DNA from: Stercorarius parasiticus
Taxonomy: Eukaryota > Chordata > Aves > Charadriiformes > Stercorariidae
Direction: 5' to 3'
Assembly: GCA_013396915.1 (NCBI GenBank)
Contig: VWZL01001969.1
Span: 682,001-746,000, forward strand
Length of the DNA stretch: 64,000 nt
Part shown: piece after piece, positions 1 through 12,900 of the stretch
How the letters are laid out: each line of letters starts with the position of its first letter
Position numbering within the stretch: position 1 is the first letter of the stretch
Program-made: the position numbers and the translations under genes
Notes under the pieces: generated by a model
What the model was told of the DNA's origin: nothing
The model's database searches: none
The model's input: the letters and a program-made list of their open reading frames with translations, nothing else

Positions 1-3000
1 CACCTGAGTACAGGTTGTTTGTGTATGGATAGAAGTAAGAAGAGAATGAGAGATTGCTGTGACTGAAGGTTTAGAAGGCTGATGAAACAAGTTTTAAACC
101 AGCTTTAAACTTTATAACAAAACTTCACTAGACTGATGTCATTAACAACGCACATTGCTAATGGCGAGTTCTTATTCACTCCTGGTTGTTACTGCTGCAT
201 ATTCAATACAATTAGTCTGTAACAATCTCATTATACATTAATTGTGAACACACAGTACCAGAGAGCTGGTGCCATGTATTTAGCACTGCTATTGCTGCTA
301 TTGAAAGAAAAGCAGTTTTTTTTTCCCAAATCTCAAGGTTGCACTTCATCAGTGACTAATAATTGACCATCACTGAGTTGCTTACAGTTCTGGGGCCTCT
401 GCTTTCAACCTGTGCCTGTATTTTCAAGGCCTGTGTTCTTACATCTAACCTGTATGCTGTAATAAGAGGCACCTGGTACCCACCTCTAGCTCACATAACA
501 AATTCTCCTAATAATTTCACAAGCATAAGAGGACAGGATTTGGGCCTTGCGCATTTGGCATAGGAACCCAGCTGGTATGAGGCCTGTTCCTAGCAGTGGC
601 CGTACTATTTTTGCTGAGCCACTTGGTACAAAAATGTATATACATTGTTTACTAGTCATGCTGTATAGGTTTGCTTATGTTTGAGTTCCTAACAAGCTAA
701 TAATTAAATATTGTTCAATCTATTGCTGCTTCTGTGGGTGCAACAGCTTCTGCTTTGGCTACAGACAGGTAAGATTTTATAACTGTGGGGCTAGGGATGA
801 ACAGTGCATTCAGCTGATGAACAGTCGAATCCTGACTGTCCTGAGGATAGTGCAGATCCAGGTTTACCCTGCGTAAGTACCATGTCTTATATAGGTACAG
901 ATTGGACACACAGCATCAAGCTTTGTATATGTACATACTTATAAAGAGACTTGGCTTAATCTCTTATAGATGATTAATTCTCCTTTTTAAAAAGAAGGGA
1001 AGAGGAATACATGGATGTGTGTCACCAAAATCTTTTCACATGAAGATTAACTGTTTGTACTCTATTTTAAGCATTTATTTTTTTTTTAAAAAAAAGACTT
1101 AAAATGCTGAGAAATATGTGGTTTGCATCCCAAGTGTACGGATCACTTTAGCATTGAGATACTCTCCTGAAACGATTCTAAATAGTGTGAGGGTTTTTTT
1201 TGTTGTGATGACATAGGCATGGTAATGTTATCCACTGTAACTAATGAACTAACCAGCTGTTGAGCAGGATTTTATTAAATATAGAACAGAAAAAATGTGT
1301 TTTTAATGAAGCTGTTTGAAATACTAAAAGTACTAAGACTATTAAAATTCTTATGCTTGTGTAAATGGGTGTAAGGTTAGTCCTTTTCCAAAGAAATACG
1401 CTAATCGTTGTTAAGGGCAGAGGCAGTTCTGTTTTGAACTGTATTTATCACAAAGGGTGTAACTGGTCTGTGTAAAACAGAAAAAAACAAAACAAAACAG
1501 TGGTGCATTGGTTCACTTGCCATGAGACTTTGGCTGGTTAGAGTTGAATTTGAAGAACATAACAAAGCTGCGCTTTATTAAAGGTTTTCTTGCCTTGTAT
1601 ATCTTTTCACTTTCACACTTGGCGTTTAGTTATGGTACATTAGCTACTCTCAGTAAATCAGGAGGAATTATCTTCCTAACAGTTTCAGAAAAAACTTCAT
1701 AACTATGACATACCCAGTTTCCAGAGGGGTGCTGGAATTACTTCAAGAATTGTCTTAGAGTGAGACCACCTCTTTCCAAAGCTTAAAAAAACCCAACAAA
1801 CCAAAAGGCTGTCATTCTTTAGAGGCACGTACAAATACGTGTTTCCATCTCCTCTTTAGATATGACTCCCATTGGGCATTTTGCAGACTAGAACTAAGAA
1901 AAAGGCCTTCATAGTTAACAGAATCAGCTCCTTTGAGAACATTTATAAGGCAAGGGGGAGAGTAAAGGAAATAAGCTACCACCTTAAGTTTGGGAATGGC
2001 TTACTTGGTATGGGCAGAGAGATAAGTCAGCAGGCACTATGAAAGTCCACGAGTGATTACAGCAGACAAACATGTGTTTTTTGCTTCAACTATTGCTCAG
2101 TTCGGTTATTAATTTCCTGTCAAAACAGAAATATCACAGAGATGTTTCTGTGCTGCTGTGTTCATATATTTCCACGTAACCTCTTGATATCTTCTGACCA
2201 CTGTCCACTTAGATACCAAATAACGAGTCATTATTGGTGTGTGTTAATCATTAACTGTGGAATAGTTGTGTTGCAGTCCTTCACAACTGTCAAATCTAGG
2301 ATTAAACATATACCGAAGTCAGTGCGGGTGTGCATGCCACCATGGAAGCAGTGGGAAGGACAGAGATTCTTATTATCCTGTGCACTTTACAAACCTCCAT
2401 GGCCACCAGCAGTGCTGTAAAGTTAATTAGTTAAGTACATGTTGTTGGGCATTCATCAAGTTGCTAGCCACTGGAATTGCTTAAATGGCAGTAAAAATAG
2501 GGCTGGTTTGTGGTGTTTGGGGTTTGTGGTGGGTTTTTATTTGCTTTTAGCACTTGAAATAGCGGGCGCCTTTCTTCCATCTGTCAGTGAATTTTAATCC
2601 TTTCTTATGGCAAAACTTTTAAGATTTCCTGTCTACCTTCTTACAGTTTTTGAGTGGATTTAAGGCTTTTTTTTTTCTGCTGATAAACAGAATAGAAAAG
2701 TCAACAGCTGTATGTAAGTAGATCATACTCATAGGTTAGACATACACTGTTTTTTGTAATCATCCTTGTTTCTGTTCTAGAACTTTAAAAGGACGACTGT
2801 GAAATACTTGCATTTTTTTATTGCTGTTTTTAATGTGAATTGTGTTCTGTGGGTTTTTTTCCTGAACAATGAGTCATAAAAATATCGTTAGCGCTTGTCT
2901 GTTAATACGTGGTGGTGATAGGTTTGCTTTCTTACTCAGTGTTTTCCACTTATCAAACAACAGATAGTTGGGGAAGAAATCCTGACTGTTATAGGCACAG

Positions 3001-4789
3001 ATCTTATTGCTGTAAAGGACGCTGTCAATTCTTTCTTGAGATTAAGTCATTGAGGGAATTAATCTTGAATATTTCAGATTTCTTTTTAAAGTTATGTTGT
3101 TTTAAACTATGGAATTTTCTGTATTTTATCACACCAGATATTGCAAGGGAATAGTAAAACATTCAGTTTTTAATGAAATAACAATATTCTACTTTTTAGT
3201 CAGCCCAAGAGCGTCCCAAGGCTATAGTTAAATAAACTGCAAGAAGTGAAACTTCCCTCTGCCATTTCTTGGAAAATTAACTTAAGTTTATGGAGATCAG
3301 CATGAAACAGACTCCTTCATTTTCTCTGTTGAGACCATTCATTTTCTTTATTGAGATATTTTAAGCGCAGAAAAAGTCAACTCGAGGGCTTTATAATCTT
3401 TTTCAGTGTACTTGGAATTCATTTTTCTGCACCATTCCTCCTTTAAACAAAAGATGGCTACAAATTGTTCTCTTAGCAACTTAAATGCATGGTACAGTCG
3501 CTGCCTTGTCGGCTTTTAGTTTACAGTGCGATGCACATCCGCTTCTACAATCGATAGTAATCAATAATGCTAAATGCACACACAAGACATGTTGGAAGAT
3601 AAGTGGTCCAAAGGAATTTCTGTCCCTTTACAGAACTGCTGGTTCAACTGAAAGCAGAAGATCTAAAGGGAATTTTAACAAACAGGGAGCACTGCTAGCA
3701 GGCATCTGTGTAATTATCCTATTAAAACAAAGTAACATCTGCATTATCTGTGCAAGTGCAGAATGGAAGGGAACATTATGTTCTCTAATCCTGTCTGGGA
3801 GCATTATGAAGTTAAAAGGATAACATTTTACCAAATCTGTGTTTTAACATGATAGGTTACACTTAATTACCTTTTAATTACCTTTCTTGTTGAGTTTTTT
3901 TGCTAAGGACCCTGCCTCTAGCCCTCATCGCAGAGCTTTTCTTGCCTTCGGATTGTTTATGCCAGGTTTTAACTTTAATTTTACCACGAAAAGATGGTCT
4001 TACTGTGCCTTGAAGGCCATTATTACAATTCTTTTTCCCTAGTGTGTGAAAATCTCTGAGAATATTAATTTTATATACAAAAGACACGTAGCATTCATAA
4101 TTATGTGCTTTGAATTTAGTTGTGAAGAGCAAACTCATTGGACTATGTGTTATGAATAAGGAGTAATGATGCATGGCAGAGGCCGCGCAGGAGCATGAGG
4201 AGATTATTCCGGCCCTCTGACTGCCTGCACTGTAAGGCAGGAGAGTGTATTGGCTTAAATAATGTAGATTTCTCTTTTCCTTTTTACCCCTGGGGGAGTC
4301 TGATTTCCTGATCACCTATCTAGCCATATGCCGTAGCTCTTGCCAGGAACTCCAAGCGGTGTCACTGCCAGCTAAAATTACTTGTTTTCTGAGAACTGAA
4401 TTATGTTGAGAATTGTCTCTAAATTGCTGCGCTGGCAACATCGCAAAGTTTTGTGTACACACACACAAAAAAAAATATGCAAAAGCAGCCTTACCTTGAA
4501 ATTCAGCTTAGAAACCGCTTCAAGCATTGAATTTGATCCAGATACTGAGAGGTGTTCTACACCTGCTCAGGCACATCACGCCCTCTTTGTTCTCTTTCCA
4601 GTGCTTTTCTCAGCTTCTTTGTGCTCTGGCTAGTACAGTACAATGTTGATACAGACAAATTAAACATTTACAAAGAGAGCATATTGTCTGCTCCTATTCT
4701 GTACCAGTTAGAGCGAAGACCTAGTATAGTTAGTAAAACCTTCTAATATATTGTGATAACTATGCTCCTTTTCTTTCCTCTTTCAACAG
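1..4789 (+). other. MGAT5: Non-coding: end of the MGAT5 intron upstream of the start exon
   Basis: No coding exon, RNA gene or recognisable mobile element is seen here. The sequence is AT-rich with short T and A runs (for example 1078-1095). It ends in a strong pyrimidine tract and CAG acceptor at 4770-4789, so it reads as an intron whose 5' exon is off the left edge. There is no CpG-rich stretch, so I place the promoter outside the window. The longest open frame is a 145-codon minus-strand frame at 3878-4315. It has low-complexity composition and no recognisable domain, and I regard it as chance. Confidence 0.7.
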
Positions 4790-4940
4790 GATGGAACTGA
4801 AATACGGATATACATTGACTAAGGAGTTGGAATGAGACTGAGTCCTGCTCTGTGATACTTGTATACTTGGACCATGAACTTGCTGTTTGGCTTCATGCTT
4901 TAGGAACCTTTGTAGTAACTGTGTGAAGCTGTTGGGAATC
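4790..4940 (+). promoter_or_regulatory. MGAT5: 5'UTR part of the MGAT5 start exon, with three short upstream ORFs
   Basis: The exon is inferred to begin at 4790, after the acceptor at 4788-4789. Its 151-nt leader contains three ATGs, each closed by a stop before the main start: 4791-4835 (14 codons), 4832-4855 (7 codons, starting inside an ATGA overlap with the first stop) and 4874-4903 (9 codons, in an ACCATGA context). The main frame has an in-frame stop at 4875-4877, so it cannot be extended to an upstream ATG. Short upstream ORFs like these usually lower initiation at the main ATG or make it depend on reinitiation. That effect is inferred here. Confidence 0.7.
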
Positions 4941-5178
4941 ATGGCATTCTCTCCATGGAAGCTGTCCTCTCAGAAACTCGGCTTTTTTCTGGTGACTTTT
5001 GGTTTCATTTGGGGAATGATGCTTCTGCATTTTACTATTCAGCAGCAAACACAACACGAAAGCAGTTCAGTCCTGCGCGAGCAAATTTTGGATCTCAGCA
5101 AAAGATACATCAAAGCATTAGCTGAAGAAAATAAAAATGTGGTTGATGGGCCTTATGTTGGGACAGTGACGGCATACG
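4941..5178 (+). CDS. MGAT5: MGAT5 coding exon 1: cytosolic tail, signal anchor, start of stem (residues 1-79)
   Basis: The ATG at 4941 has A at -3 and G at +4, a strong initiation context, and the encoded start ([12 protein letters not shown]) matches vertebrate GnT-V. Residues 1-12 are a short cytosolic tail. Residues 13-29 ([17 protein letters not shown]) are a single hydrophobic segment, the non-cleaved signal anchor of a type II Golgi protein. Residues 30-79 begin the luminal stem, with a charged helical stretch around [19 protein letters not shown]. The exon ends at 5178 with the first base of codon 80 (Asp) before a GTAAGT donor, leaving a phase 1 intron. Reading on without splicing gives a stop within a few codons. 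An upstream TTG at 4887 keeps the frame open but is not a credible start. Confidence 0.96.
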
Positions 5179-8100
5179 GTAAGTGCATGCTCTAGATTAC
5201 ATGATACTCTGATTAAGGGTTTTTATTAATTGTCCAAACGTTTTACTTCATAAAGGTGCTCAATTGACAATACTTTGCACTGTGGATTTTCTGCACAGAT
5301 GGAGAAAACAGTCTTCACTTATAAGTATGAAATGGGACAAATTTTACATTCCCAGTCACTTGGAAATAAAGTTGTCTACTAATTTTTACTACATCTGTCT
5401 AGTAGCTATAACTGGTATGCCTCAGGTTATTTGTGTTGGAAGGCTTTTCAGTTTGTGTGTCAGTGATCTAAGTAAGAAATTCCTTGTGGAAGAAGAACTT
5501 GCCTTACTGATAAAGTGGAGACTTGCTACGTTTATTTCTCCTTCTTTCCCACTTCACTTCTTTGTTCAGTCAATTTACTTAATGTTTAAGTTTATGTATC
5601 TGGCATAAGCTTAAATTAAGCTTAAATATTTCATAGTTGCCTCAGGGTAGAGAACTCTTTTTGTGAGTTTCAGTGCTTTGTTCAGCAGTAAGTTTTGATG
5701 CTTACTTTCTTCCATTTTCTAGAACGTGAGAGTTAAGTTTGTGTGCATGTGTGAGAGAAAGCATGCAGAAAAGTATGAAACATATTGCCAGAAAATATTA
5801 TGAAAATAAAAACATAATCCAATTTCTGGTTAGGTGTGGCCCCTTTTCAATCTGATAAGATCACATCATACACCTTACTTGATTAGCCTTTTTTAAGCTA
5901 AGTTCATTTTCTACTCACCTATGCACTTTCAGACTATCTGGAAAGTTAATGGCTAATTAGTCATCTAGATTTGTTTCCTTTTATAGTTGCCATAATATTC
6001 AGCTCTGAAGAAATTGGATAGATGTCTTTCGTAGGCTTAGACAAAGAATAAAGACTAGGATGCAACAGACAATAGCTGCACCTTTTCCTCTAGTTTTCTC
6101 TTAATACTCTTTGCTTTTTGGTGCATGTGATGAAAATATGCTCTCGGGAGATTCTCTCCATGTCTTGTTTCTGTTACCACTTTTTTTCCTCTAAAAAAAA
6201 TAATTTTTTAGTTTGTGTGAAGGTGCTTGCCTGTAAGCCTGAGATTATCATCCCAGACATAGCTAACAATTATATTGCTTAAATAAAAAGCCGTCCTGTA
6301 GTGGTTTAACCCCAGCCAGCAACTAACGAGCACACAGCCGCTCGCTTGTTCCCCCCTGGTGGGATGGGGGAGAGAATTGGAAAAGTAAAAATGAGAAAAC
6401 TTGAGATAAAGCTTGAGATAAAGACAGTTTAATAGGTAAAGCAAAAGCCATGTATGCAAGAAAAGCAAAAGAAGGAATTTATTCAGAGCTTCCCATCGGC
6501 AGGCAGGTGTTCAGCCACCTCCAGGAAAGCAGGGCTCCATCATGAGTAACTGTTACTTGGGAAGACCAACACCATAACTCTGAACATTCCCCCCCGTTCT
6601 TCCTCCTTCCCCAGCTTTAAATTGCTGAGCGTGATGTCATATGGTGTGCAATATCCCTTTGGTCAGTTGGGGTCAGCTGTCCTGGCTATGTTTCCTCCCA
6701 ACTTGTGCACCCCCAGGCTGCTCGCTGGTGGGGTGGTGTGAGAAGCGGAAAAGGCCTTGACTCTGTGTAAGCACTGCTCAGCAATCATGAAAACATCCCT
6801 GTGTTATCAACACTGTTTTCAGCACAAATCCAAAACATAGCCCCGTATTCGCTACTATGAAGAAAATTAACTCTACCCCAGCCAAAACCAACACACATCC
6901 TTTTTCTGTAACTTCTACTGATTTGAGACTGCATGTTGAGCTATACAGGTTTGGCAATCTTACAAAGAGACACAAGCTAAGTAGAGTGGTACTAAATCAA
7001 TATTTAAATTGAAGATTTCCAAGCAAGCGGAGGTCCTTAGAGAATTGTGTGTAGGCTTAAAACAAAACCCTACCTGATACATAGCCATCATCAGTGTCCC
7101 ATTACCTTGTAAGGGTGCTTGATGGTAGATGAATTGAAGAAGGAGGAAAAAAAAGAAAAAAAAAAACACAACAAACCAAACAAAAGCAATATGTCTCAAG
7201 AAATTGAAGATGTAACTGCATTGATCTGTGCCGTAGCTAGATCTGAGGGTACAAAATATCCGTAAGCTAAGTTCCCCCTGGAGCTTGTTACCCAAGGCAT
7301 TCATTTCCTGTTCCAAATCCTGCTGAGGAGTAAGTTGACTTGCCATCAAACAGTGGTCAAGTTCCCCAGGAGAAGTTAAACTGCATTTGAAAGTGGGTGA
7401 AATAACTTTGTAACGCTTCTGTGGAGGTAAAGCTAAGTTTTGTGTAGAAATTTCAAGTTCTGTTGCTAAGAAGAATTTTAAGTTTAAAAACAAGTTTGGA
7501 CAGGTGTTTTCAATTAAGGAGTTTGGAAAGATGCAAAATAATGGTAATATATTTATTTAAAATATTAGGGTGAGTGGTGCAATGGTGAGTGAATAACACC
7601 ATATTAACTAATACTTTATGAAACTGAGTAAGATAATTACTTACTAAGTAAGTAAGTTTGTCCTGTTTGGCATACCAAATGATTTGTTGATAGCAAATGA
7701 TCAGGTTAGCAGTTCAGGAATAAACACATTAATGACTAATGTCAATGATAACAGGTAGAAGTTGGTTCACTGTTCTATGAAAATTAAAGCCCTTGCTATT
7801 TAGCCTTTTTACTTTATTTATTTTAATCCTGTCCTCTGTTTGCTATTAGCGAGCACAGTCATTATTTCCATGTTAAAGTTTTAAGTTTGCTTGATTTGCC
7901 AGCTTTTACCCACTCAAAAGTTTTTCGGTCATTCCTTAATTATGATTGCACAGATTGTTCACTTTTTCCTTCTACCGTATGTTTATCGACCTGTCAGGTA
8001 GGTGAATCAAACACTGCCCTTTTAAAAGCTCTAGTCCAAATATACATCATGAGTATTAGATTTTTGTAGCAGTAAACAGTTGTTTTCCAAAAATTATTAT

Positions 8101-9738
8101 GAATCTGTGCTTCTGCCCTCCCTTTGTCAAACGAGCCTCCAATTGCTTTTTGTTCAGGTGAACAGTCTCTTGTATCAGTGTTAAAAAATTACCATCTCTA
8201 GCCATTTTTCTCTTTATGTTCTCTGTATGCCTTTATGTATGCTATGTTTCTTCCTCATTGTTTCCTGACTTTTTTTTTTTTACTACCTTTTTTGCTTAGA
8301 TTTTTTCCTCCTTCTGTACCATGGTTTTATTCATGTTAAATCCCCACTCCACTTGTTCCTTATTTTCTGCACACTGTACCATCAAGTGACTTCTGGACCC
8401 CTTTTAAGATAGTCCAGATCATTAGTGATTAAGATTCCATCTTCTGATCTTTAAAAGGACAAAGGAAAACACACAGTTATAAAGAAAAAAATCTATTTTA
8501 TGGCTCCATGGAATAAATATAACTCTCCTTTTATTTGGAAAAAAGAATCATAAGCTTTCTAAAAGTAATAGCCTTTTCTTCTTTACTCTCTCATTTGCAC
8601 TAGAATTGGGCTAGTCATGGAAAAAATAATAATAAAGGGAGCACAAAATAAGTGTGGCAAAAATAAAACTGATGTTGGGGCAGAGGAATCTCTTCAGATG
8701 TATGGAGAAATCTTCTATTACAGATCAGAAAGTTATTTGATTCTAAAGCTGTGGAAAGCAGAAAATGTATTATACATATGCACATGTAATTATTTTGTGT
8801 AATTAAATGGGAAAATAATGTAAATTCATCATAACAAATTCTTTAATCCTGAGACAAGTGTAAATGAACAAAGAACAATACCTTCTTTTATCTTCTTTGG
8901 CTTGTTGCCACTATAATTATACGGTTCAGTCCAACAGTGGTCTATTTTTCCCCTCTTGCCCATAGTTCTTTTAGCTTGCCCAGCCGTCTCTGCTACTTCA
9001 AGAAATCTGAACAAAAGAAAAGGGAAAGAAAAAATATCAGAAAACTCTTTCTGGGTCGTCATTTGATATGCAAACTCCTGTTAGCGTACCTTGCTTTCCA
9101 CGAGAAGGAAGTGCTGTGTCAGACCAAATAGATAGGTAGAGGCCATCACCAACAGAATGAAGAAAAGAAACAGGTGATTTATGGTGGTTTGTGTATACGA
9201 CAGAAAGGTTGAACTTAACATTTTTTTGCCAGTGCAGAACCTGGTTGTGGTGGAGGAGATGCAGAAGAAGGTTTTTGTACTGGCTTAAAGCTATCCCTTT
9301 TGGGAAGGGGATTTTTGTTTCCAGGTGGATGAGCATCTAACAGACTGTTCCTCTGATAGTGCTTAAATATGGATTTAGGTTTAGATTCATTATTATTTAT
9401 GCAACTTCTTATTACTCGAGCTATTACAAGGCATGCATTTTTTTTGTTCCGGTGTACGTACCTATAAAGGTGCACACTTCACCTTGAATATAGGATATGT
9501 ATATGAGTTGTAGTGTGTTTTATAAAATACACAGGAAGACAAGTTATGTGTCCAGGGAAACTTGTATCTGAGGCTGAATAAGAAGGGAACGTTGGTGCAT
9601 AGAACTGCTAAAGACAAAGATTTGCACTGAGAAAGTGGCTATATATATGCCAGTCTCATTCTTGTATCTATTTTTTGATTCTGTCTGGCAGTGTGGATTG
9701 CATTATTAAGCATTTTAACTTTTCCTTTTCACTTGTAG
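5179..9738 (+). other. MGAT5: MGAT5 intron 1 (between coding exons 1 and 2)
   Basis: This 4.56-kb phase 1 intron runs from a GTAAGT donor to a pyrimidine-rich TAG acceptor at 9736-9738. It holds the solo LTR at 6297-6895. The rest is AT-rich single-copy-looking sequence with no supported exon. A 177-codon minus frame at 6960-7493 crosses an A-rich run and looks like chance. Confidence 0.85.
6297..6895 (-). mobile_element. Solo LTR of an avian endogenous retrovirus, inserted antisense to MGAT5
   Basis: Read on the minus strand, the element starts TGTGTTGGTTTTGGCTGG and ends GGTTAAACCACTACA. Those are the characteristic ends of an LTR family dispersed through many bird genomes. It has the usual TG...CA termini. 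An AATAAA signal in the minus sense lies at about 6477-6482. A duplicated TTGAGATAAAG unit sits at about 6400-6425. The flanks are CGTCC (6292-6296) and CATCC (6896-6900), a 5-bp target-site duplication with one CpG-type change. Five bases fits an ERVL/class III-like integrase. No gag, pol or env remains adjoin it, so it is a solo LTR left by recombination between two LTRs. The family assignment is from memory of the end motifs. Confidence 0.82.
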
Positions 9739-9906
9739 ATTTGAAGAAGACACTTGCTGTCTTGTTGGATAATATCTTGCAGCGCATTGGGAAGCTAGAG
9801 TCCAAGGTGGAAAATCTTGTACTTAATGGAACAGGAGCAAACTCTACCAATAATACTACCACTCCTGCTCCCAGCTTAGGAGCAGTCGAAAAGCTTAATG
9901 TAGCAG
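9739..9906 (+). CDS. MGAT5: MGAT5 coding exon 2: stem coiled coil and glycosylated linker (residues 80-135)
   Basis: The exon opens with AT, which completes the Asp80 codon, after a strong pyrimidine tract and TAG. Residues 80-108 have leucine/isoleucine heptad spacing (around LLDNILQRIGKLESKV), a short coiled-coil-like helix of the stem. Residues 109-130 are Asn/Thr/Ser/Pro-rich, with sequons at N109 (NGT), N114 (NST), N117 (NNT) and N118 (NTT). Human MGAT5 has three sequons here and is one residue shorter. The exon ends at 9906 with the first base of codon 136 before GTGGGT. It is 168 nt with phase 1 on both sides, so skipping it would keep frame but shorten the stem. Confidence 0.95.
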
Positions 9907-12900
9907 GTGGGTATGGCAATTGTTTAAAATATTTATGGGCTGTTTAATCTGTATTTTTCTCTCTTGGCTATAAAAAGATTTTTCAGTGTTAGATATTTGG
10001 AATGTCTTAGAAAACAAAATTCAAAGTCTGGCCTGTATCAATGGCAATCTTAAGTCCAGTGGTCTTTTGCAAGCTCAGCGGAAGATTTTCTTCTATGGTA
10101 ACTTGAACACATTGAAGAAAATCAAATCCTCTGTCAAGCGAGTGTAGTCTACCTTGTTCATAGTAGATGTTTCATACTTTAAATGGTTGTGCTTTAGAAA
10201 GTTGAAACTGAGCAGGCGTTTTCTCCCTAAGCTTAATTACCTGGGTTGGTATGAATCTGCTCTGCATTTCTACTGTATGCATTTTATGGGTTATTAACTG
10301 AAAGAAAACATTTACCATGCTTGTTGCTGGTTCTGATTTTAAAATGACCTTCCCTACTCTGTTTAATAGCTCTTGTGATTTGACACACAGCAATGACCTA
10401 CCTGGTACCTTCAGCTTAAATAAATATGTTTTAAAATGTCATTTGAAGTCATTAATTTTGTCTCCAGTGAATGGACTGTTCGCTACCCTTACAACTTCTC
10501 AAAGCATTTGAGTCATCCTGCGGTGGTGGAAGGCCTTGCTGGCCTCTTCACCTGCACGTCTCTGTTCCTGTAGTGTTTCCAGCTGTGAATGTGGTTGGTA
10601 CACTGCATAAATCTTGTTGCTTATACTGCCTCATCTATTGCACTGCTTTTGTCTCTGCCACTGGGTCTAAACAGATGCTGGCTGTCCTGGCCCATAGGAA
10701 GATCCTAGTCTGCCCTGCTAATGATCTTTGCAGTCCCAGAAAAGGAGCAGGGCAGAAGAGTTAGGGCAACTTGGTAAATACGTTGATAGCTGTGCTTAGA
10801 AGTCTTGCCTGTGCTTACGTTTTCTGTAAAAAATACTTCTGTTGAGAGGGTGTTACTTAAATTTGTCAAAACAGAGAAGGAGATGCTACGTTTGGTAGGG
10901 CAATGCTACTGAAAGGAAGTCTGGGAGAGCAGATGGAGAAGTGATTACCCAAGTGCAGTATTCCAGCAGAGCTGCTGTGTCAGCTGCTCTGTCCATTGGT
11001 ACCAGGCCATTAAAAGCATATTATCTCTTGATGAGACAGACCTTTCTGTCTCTCTTGCCACATAGTAAAAATACGTTTATAGGCATTTCCAACAGCCCTT
11101 TGCATGCGTGGTTTACTACTGCTTGCCTTGTGGTACCTTTTTTTTTCTCGTGTGTCTCTTGGTTAAAATGAAGGCAGCTTAGAAACAAGTAACTGAAGAT
11201 GTAGAGCACCTGCAGACTACTAATAGGATGAGCCATGTTGCTACCACAAGGAATACAACACAAGATCTTTGTTGGAAGATATTCCACTTTGATGGAAAGT
11301 GAGCTATTACAGTATTGTTACAGTTTCTGGGCTATATATAAAATGAAAAACATTCCTGTATATTTTCTTTTTGTAGCTGGACAAAAGAGAGACTTGATGC
11401 TGTTATTTCAATAGACTTGCAGATAATTGGAAGAAGGATACTCATGTTGTTGTTTATACATTTATAGGCAAAGGATCATTGTTCTTATCTGACTGGGAAT
11501 CATCTCCCATCAATTCTTAGGGTGAATTGAGTTTTGTTTGTTATTCTTGGAGTTTGCTAATTCACAGTTTTAATACTCGGGAGCAACATTTAAGGAGCTT
11601 GGTAGTTTTCAGTTTGCGGTGCTTACATGGCTTTTTGCTGCCTGAGGCTTGCTCTGTGGCAAAGAACACTATTTGTCGTATTAGAGCTTCAGTTTTTTAC
11701 CTTTGACTCTTGGTCCACTAAGTTTAAAATATCTGAAGCAACTATATTAAACAGCAACAACAGAAAAACCTTTAGGAAACCATTTCTTAAGGTTTGATTA
11801 ACTATTGTTCTTGTGCCTGTTTTGGATAATGTGACTGTTGAGGTATCTCCAGGCTGGATAGTACCAATGGGTAAAATAGAGCTTGAAGCTAATCCTTGTG
11901 TTAAAGTGCCTGCTATTCATCCATTTGAAGCAATCAGTGGAAATTCAGCTGATCAGAGGAAGCCAAATGGGAATGAAAAATTTGTTTTTACTTCTATCTT
12001 CATAGCAATTTCCTTACAGTAGTAAACTCTGGAAGCCATATGACTCCAGGAAAATCGTAATATAAATGTCTTCTCTGTTAGGAAGGAATTGTTCAGAAAA
12101 TAAGCTAGGTGAGTAAATAATGTGATTACAGTATCAGCTACAGCATTGGTTTGGTCTGCAGTATTTCAACAGCATCCTTTTTATTGTGCTAGAGCAATTG
12201 AGATAATCTGAAAATTATTGTAGAGAGGGCATTTTGTCACCCAACAGTTTGTCATTTTACTGGAGCTAAAACATGTATATATACAAATACACATGACACT
12301 TCCACTGTTTTCTTTATAATAGTTTATTCAGCTGTTACTCCATGAAGTGATCACAGAAAGCAAACATGTTAGGATTACTGTTTCTCTCTTTATCAGCTGT
12401 AATGTTTTACTGCTGACTTTAGACAAATTCATGTTAGCTATTGTTAGTAATTTCACCCTTTCTGTATGGACAACCATAGTATTCATGGAGCACCCTAACC
12501 AACATCATGTTTAATATTTTTAGTAATGTTTTTTGAAGACTGCTTGAGTGAGTTTGGTTTTTTTGCAGATCTTTTTTGCTGTGGAGTTGCTGCTTAAAAC
12601 TCTGAAGGAAATGAAGCATTTTATAGCCTCATTCATCAGTGCAGCAGTGCAGTATCATTAGCAGACTTTCCTTGAAAATTCCTGCTTCCAGTGGAGCTAC
12701 TTCATGCATTTGTTATTTTTGGATTGAGCTGTCACAGTACGCCGAGACCTGATTCTATAATCTGTGTAACTATGTCCCTTTACCTATGGAAAGCCTTTCT
12801 TAAATAAAGCTTCATGCAGGCTTAAGCTGCACCTTAGCATCTGTTGACACTGCTTATAAACCTTGTAGTGGAGTCACTATTTGTCCCAAAGTCTGCATTT

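Noticed and set aside
3878..4315. 145-codon open frame on the minus strand
   Set aside because: Composition is unremarkable, no domain or promoter is seen, and no homolog is recognised.
4887..4940. Upstream extension of the MGAT5 frame to a TTG
   Set aside because: There is no ATG, an in-frame stop lies at 4875-4877, and the family start matches the ATG at 4941.
6960..7493. 177-codon open frame on the minus strand
   Set aside because: It crosses an A-rich run giving a poly-Phe stretch, shows no domain, and lies next to the LTR in an intron. Chance frame.
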